From: Dirofilaria immitis
Lineage: Eukaryota; Nematoda; Chromadorea; Rhabditida; Onchocercidae
Assembly (NCBI GenBank): GCA_024305405.1
Contig: JAKNDB010000068.1
Location: forward strand, 8,727,501-8,791,500
Length of the DNA: 64,000 nucleotides
Direction of reading: 5' to 3'
The notes under the pieces were generated by a model. It searched no databases. It had not been told where the DNA came from and was given only the letters and a program-made list of their open reading frames with translations. The first letter of the stretch is position 1; every line of letters begins with the position of its first letter. A program made the position numbers and the translations under genes. Shown here piece by piece: positions 23,915 through 36,747 of the stretch.

Positions 23915-26900
23915 CTAACGTTGATTGAATATTGGCATCGATGTGTGATTGTAAAGTCCCTGAGCCATCAAATGCAGAGCCAAAACAGGTCGATGTCCGG
24001 ATGCTTTCTTCAGTTTTGCTCGCTTGTTCTATAAATTAGCAAAATTCCACTAATATTGTTTCAATTGCAAAAGATATCTTCAATTCTGCGAAAAAAGGAA
24101 ACAATCAAATTTGCAGCTCTAGAAAACATGGATTCTTGATGTATTCTCGAAAACTTTCCTATAAATCTTGAGAAATTCTGAAAATATCCTTTTTGTAATA
24201 GGAAATAATAGAGTAGATCTATATCGATCTTGAGTAGTTAACACTTAAAAAATAATCTCAGGTCGTAAAGATCGTAAATTAATAAATCAGATTGCCCGTG
24301 TGGTGCAGACAAAATATATTTATATATAATAGTAAAATTGAGTTTTGTATCCCTGTCAAGAAAATGATGAATAGACTTCAAGTGTTAGAAATACAGGGTT
24401 ACCTCGCGAGATTCTTTTTTAATGGTTTGGATTAAAGAAATATTTTGAATGTGTTTGAATGTAATATTATGCAATATATTAAACCGATTGGAGATGTTCG
24501 AAGGATTTCAAAACAAAAGACAGACTTAGGATTTCCATTGAGCCGGAATAATTAATATTGGATTTGATCGGTAAAACTCGGCATTCAATATTCTATAAAC
24601 ATAATGAAATTTAAATAAAATCCTGAAGTTCTATCAGAATTCGGTAAAAAATTTCAAATTGAATTGATCATTCATTAAGCACAAAAATTTTCTCTTCTTC
24701 TTTCCCCAACGGTCAACTAATAAATTGAAAGTAATATTGGTAGTAGTTTTTGTGTATATATTTCGAACTTTTTGATATAAATGTAACTTACAAGGCTCAT
24801 TTATAAATTTTCTCCAGCAAAACATGAATATCGTAGGGATTCAATGGCATATCAAAACTTTCGGAAATCATGTAATTTCTTAGCAAAAACTTTGTTGGTC
24901 TGGGAGTAAGCTGTAACTTAGATCATTTATTCCGCTAAAATAATATCTAATTTATACTTTTTCTCCAATGTAGTCTAAATGTCTGACAATTCATCAAGCG
25001 AGTCTTCAATAAAATTTTTGTTTAGTTTCGGGGATGTTTAATGGTAATCATCATGATGACATGGAATACTGAGTAATAAACATAATGAACGGGTTATATC
25101 ATGTCAACAAGGACGTGCAAAACTATTTTATCGCTCAATCAGAGTTCAGTATCATCGTCTCCTTTCCGTCAAAAGATTGCAGCGATAGATAGTCAAGTCA
25201 TTTTGCACCTTGTTATTACTTACCAATTAACGTTTCTTTCTCATACCTGTCATTAGACAGATAATTATTCATAATACAGAAGATGTAATTTTAAGCGAGC
25301 TGAGAAAGTAAGATGTTGGTAAATAAAGTTGAACCCTAGATATTTTAAAGTATAAAATTAAACCAGACGACATGGAGATGATCGTAATGTATCAATAAAA
25401 ACTACAAATCAAAAAGCAAGTCTAAAACTAGCAGGTAGGTGATGAGTGAAAAGATGCCTTTTGAAAATTCATGAAGAGCAAAGGATCACTAAATTGAATA
25501 CGGAAAAGATTCATGAGATAGAAGTAAACGATAGAAACGATGGTTGTAGAAAAATTTAAAACTCTTCTAATTTTAAGAATAATGCCTGTTCATTTTGCTG
25601 ATAACTAATTAAGTTCAGGAAGCCTACTGTGAGGTTTTCTGTAAAACAACTTACTGCATGAATATCACTATATTTATTGATAACAAAAGGAAAGGATTAC
25701 TGAACTTTCATTTGCTACTCATAAATTGTTAAGAATGATTAAGCGGAATAATCAAAGTCATTAGAAAATGAACTAATTTTTTTATTTTTTATTTTAAGAG
25801 AATCAGTGGAATCAGATCGGAAATTTCGTTTGCTAATCGAAAAATTAAATTGCAATTATAGAGGGAAGGGGAAGGGAGGGAAGGGAGGGGAAGGGAAGGG
25901 GAGGGGGAGTAAGAAAAAGGAAAAGGTACGAGGAAAAGATAAAGATATAAATCAACAGCAAACGAAAAAAATGAAAAATTGATGAGCAATTTTTTTTCGG
26001 TTTCTCTTTGAGAATAAGAAAATTAACATGAACAACTACATAATCCAAAAGACAAGTTCTGGAGGAAACTGATTTCAGGGCGAAGGTACACGACGATTGC
26101 CTATAGCGGCAAATTATATAGAGAAACAGTTGCGAGATTCGATTGTCTGATAATAAATAAATTCATCTAAAACGGTATTTGATGATTACAGAGCTGATGC
26201 GGAGACAGATCTTTGCCTCTTTCCGCACTTTCATATATAAAATGCCATTCTTTTGTAAATTAATCCATCTACTTTTCTTAGGAATGGAATTGCGGAACGT
26301 AAAAACAATAATGGAGAAGAATATCTGTCACGTTTGAAAGATATTCTTTTAACTCTTGCATTTGAAGTGATAGTTTTCTGATCTTTTTGTTCTTTCAATA
26401 TTTAAATTTTAAAATTTGAGAAATATAAAAGTAAGAGAGCTACGACATGACGTAAACTGGTAATATAATAATAGAGAGACTACTGATAACATCATCAGCA
26501 TCATCATTACAATTATTTTCATTGTATGTACAAATACATAATAATGATCCATCGCATTTTAATGGATTTTTTGAAATTTGTATTAATGTTGATCAGGTAA
26601 TCGATACTCCTACCCAACTGTCTGCTTTACTATTTGCCTAACATGTACTTTCTATCCACCGTCCTTAAGTGATGTTCTACGGTAGTTCCAAAATATATAT
26701 ATATTTACAGAAAAAAACAATTGGACAGAACAGATGCACAAAAGGAAAAAGACATAAGAAAATAAAACTCTGTTCTAATGTTATTTTCTCTCCTTAAGAA
26801 GTGTTCAAGAGTCACTAATAGTTCAATTTTGCTTCTAAATTCTTACTGCAAGCATAAAAGTTGTATGGTTCAAGATATGCTATTCAAATCTTATGATACG

Positions 26901-29110
26901 TCAAAAGAACCAATTGATATATTAGTTACCATTCATACCATCATTTTGACAATCTTGCAAATATCAAATAACTAACGGCCATAAATCCATATTAAAATGC
27001 ATTTTTAATTCTATTCTATATTGAGATCAAATTTTCATAAGGAAAATTAGTAAAAGCACCTAATCAATGCATTTACAGTCCTGTCTATGCAGCAATTTTT
27101 CTTCTAAACTAATTCTTCTTCATTTCCTTTATTCGAATCTTCTTCTTTTTCATAAACCTATTATTTTTTTATAAAATGTGCGTCTGATCAAATACAAAAT
27201 TTGCAAGAGAAATGAGGAATAATACGTCTGCAATCTATCATATATTCTCTTTCTAATTTGGTATCTTTTCAAATAAAGGATACATTATCGAAAAGATATT
27301 GAACAAACATTAGAGAGGAAAAAATTTAAATTTTTGCTTGCATTATAAATCAAAACACTAATTATTAATCTGTATCACTGAACGATAAAACTACGAAAGG
27401 TTGAAACTAAAACTCTTTTTGTTTGAAAGAAAATGAAAACACTTGATATAAAAATATTAAATTCAAATACTTCTTTTGTTAATAAATACGATTTTATAAT
27501 TTTATAAAATTAATTTTCAACAAACAGCGATCGGTTTTACATAAAACAATGCATACTTTCAAACACGAATAAAGCTCTTTTTAATAAATGTGAAGCAACC
27601 TGGAACCATATTTTAATCTGTGACTCGTTTAGGCCAAGTTCATGTGCTAATTCCTGACGCCGTTTCTCTGTGAGATAACGGTTATCCATAAATTGTTGTT
27701 TCAATCGTTCCAATTGTTCAGCAGTAAATGCCGTCCGCGGTCGTTTCTCATCGTCATTAAGATTGGTTTCTTTCCGTTTTGTGCGGCGTGATCTTGGCCC
27801 TAAAACACGTTGAGCTTACAAAACTAATTCTGATAAAGTCAAATTCAAAAGTTCTGAAATTCCATACAGCCTAACAATCCCATAGCAATATAAAATATCA
27901 AATATACAGACAAAAGATCATAAACTGGCGGTTCACGAAACTTCGTAATTTCTTGATGAAAACTTATCAAATCATGTCTTTTATTGCTTAGCCATAATTC
28001 ATCATGAATAGCTGATAATTATAACTCCTTGTTAATCATGAAACAGTCTTGATGAATGAATGAAGGAGTACGATGATGCAAAGTGCATGCAAATTAGCGT
28101 GCTTACCAAGGAGAATATGAGAACGGTTGAAAATTATGCAATCGTATATCTCACTCTCTTCTACTGATTGTTATCTAAAGTTCAAAAAAGAAAGGTTGAA
28201 TTGGGATTTCACATTTTGTGATGAGACATTACCTATCACTTATGTACACATATGCTTACTTTTTTAGTGAAGCTGATGTTTTTTTTTTTCTTAATTTAAA
28301 AATTATTCTAAGAATACCTGAACTTGGTCGATCAGAATATCGTGTACAATATATCCAAGCTGGGAATACTGTATTCATATTGTCCGGTGTCGTTGATGCA
28401 CATGGTTTTAAAACTGTCTCGTGCTGTTGAAGAAAGAAAAAAAGCATAAAATTTTATTATTCTAGCAAATCTTTTTTATATATCCTTTAACATTAATGAT
28501 TATTTTGAAAGCATACTTAATTTCCATAAAAACAATCTCATATATATTTATATCATATTTAATTTCCTGGTCCTGGAAATAAAGATTAGGAAAAAGATGA
28601 ATGGCGATAATAATCAAGATTATGAAGCAATGAAGTGTTAGGTACCGAAATATTCCTTGCAAATAGTAGTTGCAGCAATTAGTGAGTATAACTGAAGGTA
28701 AAAGACAAATAGACAATGAAAATGATATGAAATAATATCGGACAAGATTAAGAATAGCAATCTGATTAAGATTAATATAATGCAAATTGAAATATAATGC
28801 TAAACGAAATGCAACAATATCTTTTAAAACTTAAATTTATGCAAATCTTGTTCAAAAATGAAAAAGATTAGGTATTTTAATTTCGTGGAAAAAATATTGA
28901 ATTAAATTTTTTAAATAAGTAATTTATCTAGTACAGCAATTTTATGCTGTATTTTAAAAACGAAAGCACTCTTACCTTACCGAAATCTGGTCGCAAAATA
29001 TTTTGTATGGAAAATTTTAATTTCGAGCTCATTTGACATGATTCTGTATTACGATGTAATAGCTCCGGTGAAGAAAGCCCTTCGGAAACAGAATCTGATA
29101 CACCATCCAT
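23915..29110 (-). CDS. ceh-16: Engrailed-class homeobox transcription factor
   Basis: Four exons with exact phases: 29110-28976, 28423-28318, 27799-27600, 24028-23915; 184 residues. All engrailed homology regions are present: the EH1 Groucho-binding repression motif ([15 protein letters not shown]), the EH2 hexapeptide region ([17 protein letters not shown]) for PBC/Exd partners, EH3 ([10 protein letters not shown]), the EH4 homeodomain ([16 protein letters not shown] to [13 protein letters not shown]) and EH5 ([13 protein letters not shown]). Homeodomain residue 50 is Gln. The 3.57 kb third intron splits the homeobox directly after Q50, which hides the last exon from simple scans; I found it by the NKRAK context and a TATAG acceptor. 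The ATG directly follows ACTCAG, fitting spliced-leader trans-splicing. The C. elegans counterpart is ceh-16, needed for seam-cell epidermal fate. Identification is very secure. Confidence 0.96.
24029..27599 (-). other. 3.57 kb intron inside the engrailed-class homeobox
   Basis: Flanked by a CAG|GTTGC donor and a TATAG|AAC acceptor on the minus strand. It is much longer than the other introns here (mostly 100-900 bp) and carries a G-rich tract and no recognisable exon of another gene. Large introns of developmental regulators often hold enhancers; that is inference only. Confidence 0.75.
25861..25909 (+). repeat. G-rich purine tract, possible G-quadruplex
   Basis: About 49 bases made only of A and G, with nine or more runs of three to five G separated by one or two A. 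This satisfies the usual four-run quadruplex pattern many times over. It sits on the template side of the engrailed-class gene, so the pre-mRNA would carry a C/U-rich tract. It stands out sharply from AT-rich surroundings. Confidence 0.85.
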
Positions 29111-32100
29111 CTGAGTAATAGAATGAATTTGATCACACACACATAACTAAGTAGCATTCAGAACTATTAGTGATAAATATTTGTTTATTCAATCTTTTGT
29201 TCAGTTAATCCCAAATTCTTTCATAATCTCATATTTGTAAAAAAATAATTAATTTTATTTGATAAAATATTCTTTCATGTTTGGTCTTTGCTACACATAA
29301 ATTATTTTTTCTTATTCTTGCTTAACTAAACATTAAAGAAGCAAATTTGCAAAAATTAAACCTCAACATTGAAGGAAAGAAAAAGTTTTATTTGTTGGCA
29401 GTTTTAGCAATGAAATAAGAGTTATCGCTGATAACAAGGATTTTTCTCCTTCTTCACGTTTTTTCTATCAACTTCAATGATGAACTATTACGACAGCCAA
29501 TGTTATTTCAAATCAAAGCTTGATGTCTATCTGAATTTGTATATTAATTTCTGACATTTTTTTTCACAACTAGCTCGGAAAAATTTACTAAATAATGATG
29601 CGAACAATTTATAAATTAATTTGCAATAGAACAAAAAAATATAAAAAATAATAAAATAATTGCTTATCAAATGAGCTTAGGAATTGATGATATATAATTT
29701 TTGAATTTTTTTATCTTTTCAAACCTCAATTTAATGATAATTTAAATACAATTTTCCATGCTACCAACTTGATGGATCAAAGCTTAGCTTTGTGCAATTT
29801 TAGCTTACTTAATTTTTTTGAATATAACAATTTTGTAAATAATGATATCCAAATTACTAATTCCTGTAATTTGTTTCATCCATAAATTTCAATGCTTAGC
29901 ATGTATTTTTGTAAGATAATATGAGCAGCTATATTCTAGTAATTCTCAAGGAAGACAAGCAATGAATATCGCTTTATCATTTTAAGAATAATACCTGAAA
30001 GTGAAATTTACTAGCTTACTTTGTTTAATGAGCTATTTTAAACGGTGACAACAGTCTTCTCTCTTCTTTATATGTTTTTTGAAATATTTTTCACTTCCTT
30101 TTTCTTTTTTTTTTTATTTTATTTAAAAAAAAATCTTTTCTTTTCTTTACGCTCCTTAGCTCTGAATTATTTTGCATGAAATTGCTTAAACAAGATATCT
30201 ATCTATCTTGAAGATCCGGACAAATGCTAAATTAATTATAACTGGTAACAAATCAAGATGTTATAATATAATAAGATGAAAATAATAATTGTCCTAATCA
30301 TAAAATTGATAACAATCACAGCAAAATGATAATAATGTTGATGGTAATTGCTGATGATAACAATAATTTTATAAATAATAGAAAAGAATAAATAATAATA
30401 ACACATTGATAAAATGAGGGCGCATGGAACTGAGATTGTTGTTTGAAAATTGTTAATTCAGTAATTTAGAAAGGCAATAGGCGAAGCGTCTTCTTGTCAC
30501 CTCTATCATTTCGTTCTCCTCGATCCATCGATGGAAATTTATTGTTACGCCTATTTCCTTTTCTTAACTCTGTATGATTATCTTACCGTATCCTGCATAT
30601 CTTATAACTTCACTCTCTTCCACTTTAGTTTTGAATTCTTAATTGATTGGTCAATTTGTTGGAAGCCCCACCTTTTAAGGTTTCATTATTGCATTGAGCT
30701 TAAATGAAGAAGGATAGGAGAGAAAAAGGGTGACGAGGGAATAATAAGCTTCAGTATTATCTTTCGGTGAATAATTAATGGCTCATTTCAATACTGCCTT
30801 TGGTGAGGTCAATTAAGTTAATTAAGTTGCATTTTGATGGATTTACACAACCTTTTAGCCATTCTGCTTTTATCCTTCACCTGTTACAATATTCATTTCT
30901 TCTCTTTCTTTCAGCTTATGTTATTAAACGATGTTACTCTCGAGAATGATCCTACGAATAGTTCTTTTGAAAGCAGTCTTATTTCTCAATATTGTAAATA
31001 AATTTGCTTCTCATTTCTCACTTCAACAATTATCATAATAAACTGCCATGAACGAGAAAGTAATTGGATGACTCCTTTTTCTATATCATTTATCAACAGA
31101 ATGTTCCTGCACGAAATAATTTAAAGCAATTTTGCAATGCAATTAATTTAACTGCTAGAAGATCTGTCTGCACATTGCACCTACATCTCTTAATACATAC
31201 ATGCATACGTATACACACACACACACACACATACACACATACACACATACACACATACACACATACACACATATATATATACACACATACACACATATAC
31301 ATACAAGCATATATATATATATGTTTGTATATATATATACCATCTATGTTTGAATACATAAAGATCGAAGCACTGATGCTTCGTTTCATTTCGTTAGCTT
31401 TCGGGTGTGAGTAAATAGACAAATGAAAGAGACTTGAAGCAGTCTTTATACTTCTTCCTTTCAGCTATAATTGGGATAATTATTTGCTTCAATACATTAT
31501 GGCAATTATCGAATGAAATTGCTAAGAATGTGCATAAATTAATGCGATTGAAGAAATTATTGTTACAATTAGAAAATGAAAAATGAATGTTTCAAATAGT
31601 TAAAATAAAATGTATAAAAATTGAAAATAATTCATATCTTTTTTCATTTCAAATTTTTCACTTTTTAAATGTTCATCAACATCTATCTATCTATCCATCA
31701 ATGTGTATCATTTATTAAATATATTCTGTTTTTCGCTTATTTCATTTCTTCGACATTTTATTATAACTTTGATTATTTTGCTTTTATGATAACTTATCGA
31801 TATATTAATTGTAAAATTTAAAGAAAGATTGACAAAAAGGGTAATATCAAAAAATGCATTTATTAAAACCGATCAATTAAGAAATGATTCTAAATATTTG
31901 TTTCATAATGATTGATTAAACAAATGTTGTCTAATGTGTTATCGGAAACAAATCTTTCAATTCCATTAATATCTGCCAGCAAAGAATCTTAACTTCAGAT
32001 TAGCTTCCTAAGCCAGAAAACTAACTTTAGGGAGCAGCTGAAAATGAAAAACAGGTTTATCGTTCGTAGTGAATTTCGCAGATTAATTAATATTCGTAAA

Positions 32101-34526
32101 AACAAAAAGTGAAAACTCACAATTAAAGATTTAATTAAAGTAGAAAATTTATAAATTCTTTCCCTCTTCATTATGAATTATGAATTATCACCATTTTATG
32201 GGAATTGGAGTGCTACTAATGTAAAAACATAATTATCTGAGTAGAGAAAATTCGAATTTTGATATTCTAATTTTAGTTAATTCATTTTTAATATTGTTCA
32301 TTTTTTAATATACATTTAAGAAAAGAAACCAGAGAAAGAGATAGAAGTAAAATGGAAATTTTGTCGAAAGTCCTTACTTCCTTAGTCATCACTATCATAA
32401 TCACTATCATTATCGCTATTCTCACATTATTATCCCAATTTCGTCTTTATCATAGATAGCATATCATTATTTTATCAATATAAATCGCTGCTGCACAGTT
32501 ATCATATCGTTGGTATGATCAATATCGTCAGCATTTTGATTGTTATCACTACCACCGACATGATTGTCAAATATTGCTGTTGTTGGATTTTATCAAATAA
32601 TTTCATCAGTTTTCTTGCCAAAATGTGTAACTACTTCATTCGATAATATTTTTAACTGCATAACTAACAAACATGTGCAGAGACCATAATTTTGCGATTT
32701 AGAAAAGAGTATTTCGAAATTTTGTTTATAGATTGAATTTTATAATATAATGAGGGGATTGAGGGAAATGAGGAAAGAGACAAAATAAACTGCTATGGAT
32801 TCAGAAGGAAGCAGAATGAATCGAAATTTAATATTTATATGGAATGTTATTAGTGAGAAGAAATTCATTTTCATTAGAACTTTAGAATTGTAGAAACAAT
32901 ATTAAATAGAATATGCGAATCAAAAAGATACAATAGCATCCTGCTTCTATACCATATAAAAAAATGCTTCTTCTGTGCCATATAAAAAAGAAATCATCTT
33001 ATCTGACGACAAGGATACTGTAGTTGGTAGTAGAAATCACTGAGCTTACAATGAAACAAAATTAAGATTAAATCCATCTTCAACCCCATAACGATGAGCG
33101 GCATTCCCAACCAACGGTCAACTATATAATTGTTGCATACGAAACTATTGCTTTTGTAAATCATCTATTCTAATCAGCGTAAAAAAACATTTATGGCAAA
33201 CAAAAAACAAATTGTAAATGAGCTTTAAGGAAATTATTTATGATTGAAGTCTAATCCATCTTTCTAATAACTTTCTCGTACACTCACAATTCCAGATTTT
33301 TAAAGCAACTCCAGTAGTCTTTAACTGAATTAAAAATCCAACATTCAAATCATTTTAACAAACTTTTTACTTATCAATCGGCAAGACATAATTTTTGTGG
33401 CATTTTGTCAATTATCATCTGTGATTATGTTGCGATTGGTTGAATGAAAGTTTGAAATTTATTCGAAAATCAAATTAAATGGCTTGTCTACTATTTGAGA
33501 TGGTAATTTTAAATGAATGAACTCTGCAATTGGAAAAGATCATATATTATCATATTTCAAAATATGTATCATAAGCGAAAGGAAAGCAGAATGAGATAAA
33601 GAATTACAATAGAAGATCAGATATTAGCGATGAAATTAACGCTGAAATCTAAGAGCACAAATTATACAAATTTCTGGAAAAATATAATTTTACAGTTTAT
33701 AGGAATGATATTCTAGTATATTTCTAATACACGATATGATATAGTGAGAAAGAATTCGGTGCTACGTCGAATCCTTGACGAACAGTAGATCGCATCAAAT
33801 TCAAAGGATAAAAATCATCGCTAATCCTTATTCGGTGGTAATAGGAAAGCACTGACGGTAGCTGCAAAGCTGGGAAATTACTAAGTGAAGACATGAGAAC
33901 TAGAAATCAACAAGTTAAGATTTGATAGATTGGTCATAGCGGTATCTTTGTTAAAAATTGGCATAAAAACTTAGCAAAAACTAATCAAAAGAGCGGGAGA
34001 GAAGTGCAAGAGATATAGAATAATGGGAGAAGCAAAGAGATATGGCAGTAAATAGTAGCATATCCTGAAATCTATGTTAACATGATAGAAACCATTCAAA
34101 AAGTAATTTTTATTATCAATATTTCTTCCATTGATAGCTGGTTTTCAACATTTCCAATAGATTTTTATTTAGAATTTTCTTATTCATGATTTATTTTACA
34201 TAGTGAGAGAAGCTTACACACTCAGATATCCCATCTACTTCACCTTACTTGCGTTTTACTTTTGACTTTATCTTATTGATATATTTACCAGAATATCAGC
34301 AGGCAATCCAACTTATAAACATACTATATATTATTCCAGTACTAGCTTATCGTAAACGAAAAATAAATGTTTTAGCACCACAAAATCAATAGTCCATATT
34401 TAACATTCAGAATTTTCTACTGACACAAACTCAAAAATCGTACAAAATAAATGACAAAAATTTTTATAAGAAGCAAAAAATAAAATATAATCAATATAAA
34501 TGGAGTACATTTTCTTTTTTCATTTT
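29111..34526. other. Long gene-poor region upstream of the engrailed-class gene
   Basis: 5.4 kb without a supportable gene. It contains the 5' flank of the engrailed-class gene and the 3' flank of the NIFK-like gene, ATAA-type low complexity near 30250-30410, and the dinucleotide repeat at 31211-31341. Open frames across the repeat are artefacts of its composition. Confidence 0.6.
31211..31341. repeat. AC / ACACAT / AT compound microsatellite
   Basis: An (AC)n run passes into about five ACACAT-type hexamer units, then alternating (TA)n and (AC)n blocks, ending in two TA runs around a TGTTTG interruption. Total length is about 130 bp. Likely length-polymorphic. Confidence 0.92.
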
Positions 34527-36747
34527 TCATTGCTTTCGCTGACTTGATACCATATCAGTTATAGCCTTCTTTTTAACGTGAATCTTCTTCAAATTTTTGA
34601 ACAGCTTACTCTGCTCCTCATTTATCATATTATCTGATTTTATTTTTTCAACTTTCATTGGACTTGTTTCATTTATTACTGGCGCAACTTCCTGAAAAGA
34701 AAGGAAATGAAAAAAAAACTCATTCCATAGATCCTTGTCATCTTTCCAATGTTTTTTTCTTTTTCGTTAGAAGCAATATTCACTCACTTAGAAAGTACAA
34801 ACAAGATATTTCATTTGCAATGAAACTATCTAAAGTTCTAGATATTGTTAAAAGATCTTTGGTAGCAGAGCACATAACAATTTGCTTGCTGGCACTGCCT
34901 CGAATATCTTTACAGAATTTCATTCATAAGGTGAGTTTAGTACATATGATAAATCAAGGCCTCTCCGTATATATGTATGTCATTTGCAGAAAAACCCAAA
35001 AGAAAATACTTTTTCTGAGAGTCCAATAATGGATGGTAATTGATAACCGAATCCAGCAAATTTATTCCGTCTAATTTTTATGTTCTTCAGTAATCGTTTC
35101 TGAAATATAGGAAAAAAAATTTATAAGTTACTACTTTTATTTATATATTTGATTTTTTGATGGAGTTATAACTCGTAGCTTACACTTCTATTCATAATGA
35201 TATTCCAAATTCTAAGGTGGAAGCATACTTTAGCTGCTTCTTCACACCATCCACTCTGTGTCTTATTTAATTTCATCGCATGACGTCTTCTTGTAACATT
35301 TGTTAACGGTGATGGAATTATGCGTGGTCCTCTACGCAAACAAGCTGGAAAATCCTCGTTCTTCACTACTTTACCTGGAATGAACAGTTTTAAATTTTCG
35401 ATAATTTTTCTTTCTTAAAAGTAAATTAAAAGGACACTCAGCAATTGGTTTCACTTCTATAATACGAATGATACAAGACCATTAATATAAACAAATGAAT
35501 GAAAACGACTAATTCTTCTATCCCATAAAGTCCATTACTATTTCCGTTTTCGGTTATTAATAGAAAAAGCTTTTCGTTATAAAAAGTTAGAAATTACTCA
35601 CATTCGAGTCGTTTTTCAAACATTAAATAACCATCCATAGCTTCAGCTGCTAATTGTGCTACCTCATTATCTGTAAAAGTACAAAGGCCCATCCTTTATG
35701 ATTTCCAGTCTGAAAATAAAACAATGGCAAAAAATATTCCATATAAAAACCTAGAAAAATAAGTTCAAAACACAATTTCGTTAAGATAATTCTATAGCAC
35801 ATTTCTAATGATGTAATAGAATCAAACTATCAAAATTCGCGTTTTAATTCAAAATAAAAAGCAAAACATGACGGAATTGAAAGATTCGCCCTGGTGAAAT
35901 TAATATTTAAATTAGCGACTTATTTCCAGAACAAATTTGAAAATGCTTCTAATAAGCTTGCATTAAAAAATCATAAAGTGTGAACCATTAAAATTATAGT
36001 CGACGGTATTATAGCATATCTATATGCAAATCCACTAATCACTTTTCAGTTATGAGAGTCGGAAAACTTATTAGTTGTTGCATCCTTCTTATCAAAAAGA
36101 ATACCTTGAAATATATATGCCACAAGCAATTATAAAATTATTTTTTAATACAGGAAATTCCCAATTATCAGCACAGCATCTTCTATGCTAATAACTTATT
36201 ATCATTAGAATTACTGAAGTTTTTCTGGAAAATGATTAAAAATTCGCTTGGTAATAATCTTTTCCAATATTTAAAATATTCTTAACAGTATTATTTCTTC
36301 TCGTTACCGAAGTTTGGCATATATTTCTATCTTGCTTTTTAGTTACAGACGATTTAAAATTAGTTTTCTGAAGCTAAAAGAAACCTTCGAAACTCTCTCT
36401 TCTACTTAAAAGCTATGATCGTTGACTTTCAAGGACATCAGAAACATGTTTAATCTCTCTGTAAGAGTTTTGTCTCGCTTCAAATATGAATATGACTGAA
36501 GATTAAATCGGCAAATAAATTGAAATTTTTAAATTGTGTAGAATGAACATGCCTTTTTGTTTCTTGCAACTCGTACTCGCCGTACAGTGCCGAATTGTGA
36601 GAAATACTTCAACAGTTCCTTCTCGAAGAATCCAAAAGGAATGTGCTTGATTATTATGGCCTTTGAATTATTACTTTCAATATCAATTCCCGATTTATGA
36701 GATAATATCTTTGGTTTCGAACTTTTAATCGTTTTATTCTCAGTCAT
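34527..36747 (-). CDS. nifk-1: NIFK-like nucleolar RRM protein
   Basis: Four exons: 36747-36553, 35709-35602, 35374-35184, 34691-34527; about 219 residues. One RNA-recognition motif spans roughly residues 29-105: RNP2 in IIIKHIPFGF, then FFEKELLKYFSQFGTVRRVR, RNP1 in TGNHKGWAFV, and AAEAMDGYLMFEKRLECK. The HIPFGFFEKEL and QFGTV context is specific for NIFK (MKI67 FHA-interacting nucleolar phosphoprotein, Nop15-like), which acts in pre-60S ribosome assembly. The short, basic C-terminus (KNLKKIHVKKKAI) lacks the long Ser/Thr tail of the human protein. Exon 2 needs one more base in the A4 run at 35675-35678. Exon 1 appears to end at a GC donor (AAG|GCATGT). A CTTTTCAG site lies about 12-20 nt before the ATG. 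Confidence 0.88.

Noticed and set aside
25789..26048. Two Pro/Ser/Leu-rich minus-strand frames
   Set aside because: They translate the complement of the G-rich tract inside the engrailed-class intron.
31064..31422. Open frames of over 100 codons on both strands across the AC/AT repeat
   Set aside because: They translate the microsatellite itself (His-Thr or Cys-Val-Tyr repeats), so they are low-complexity artefacts.
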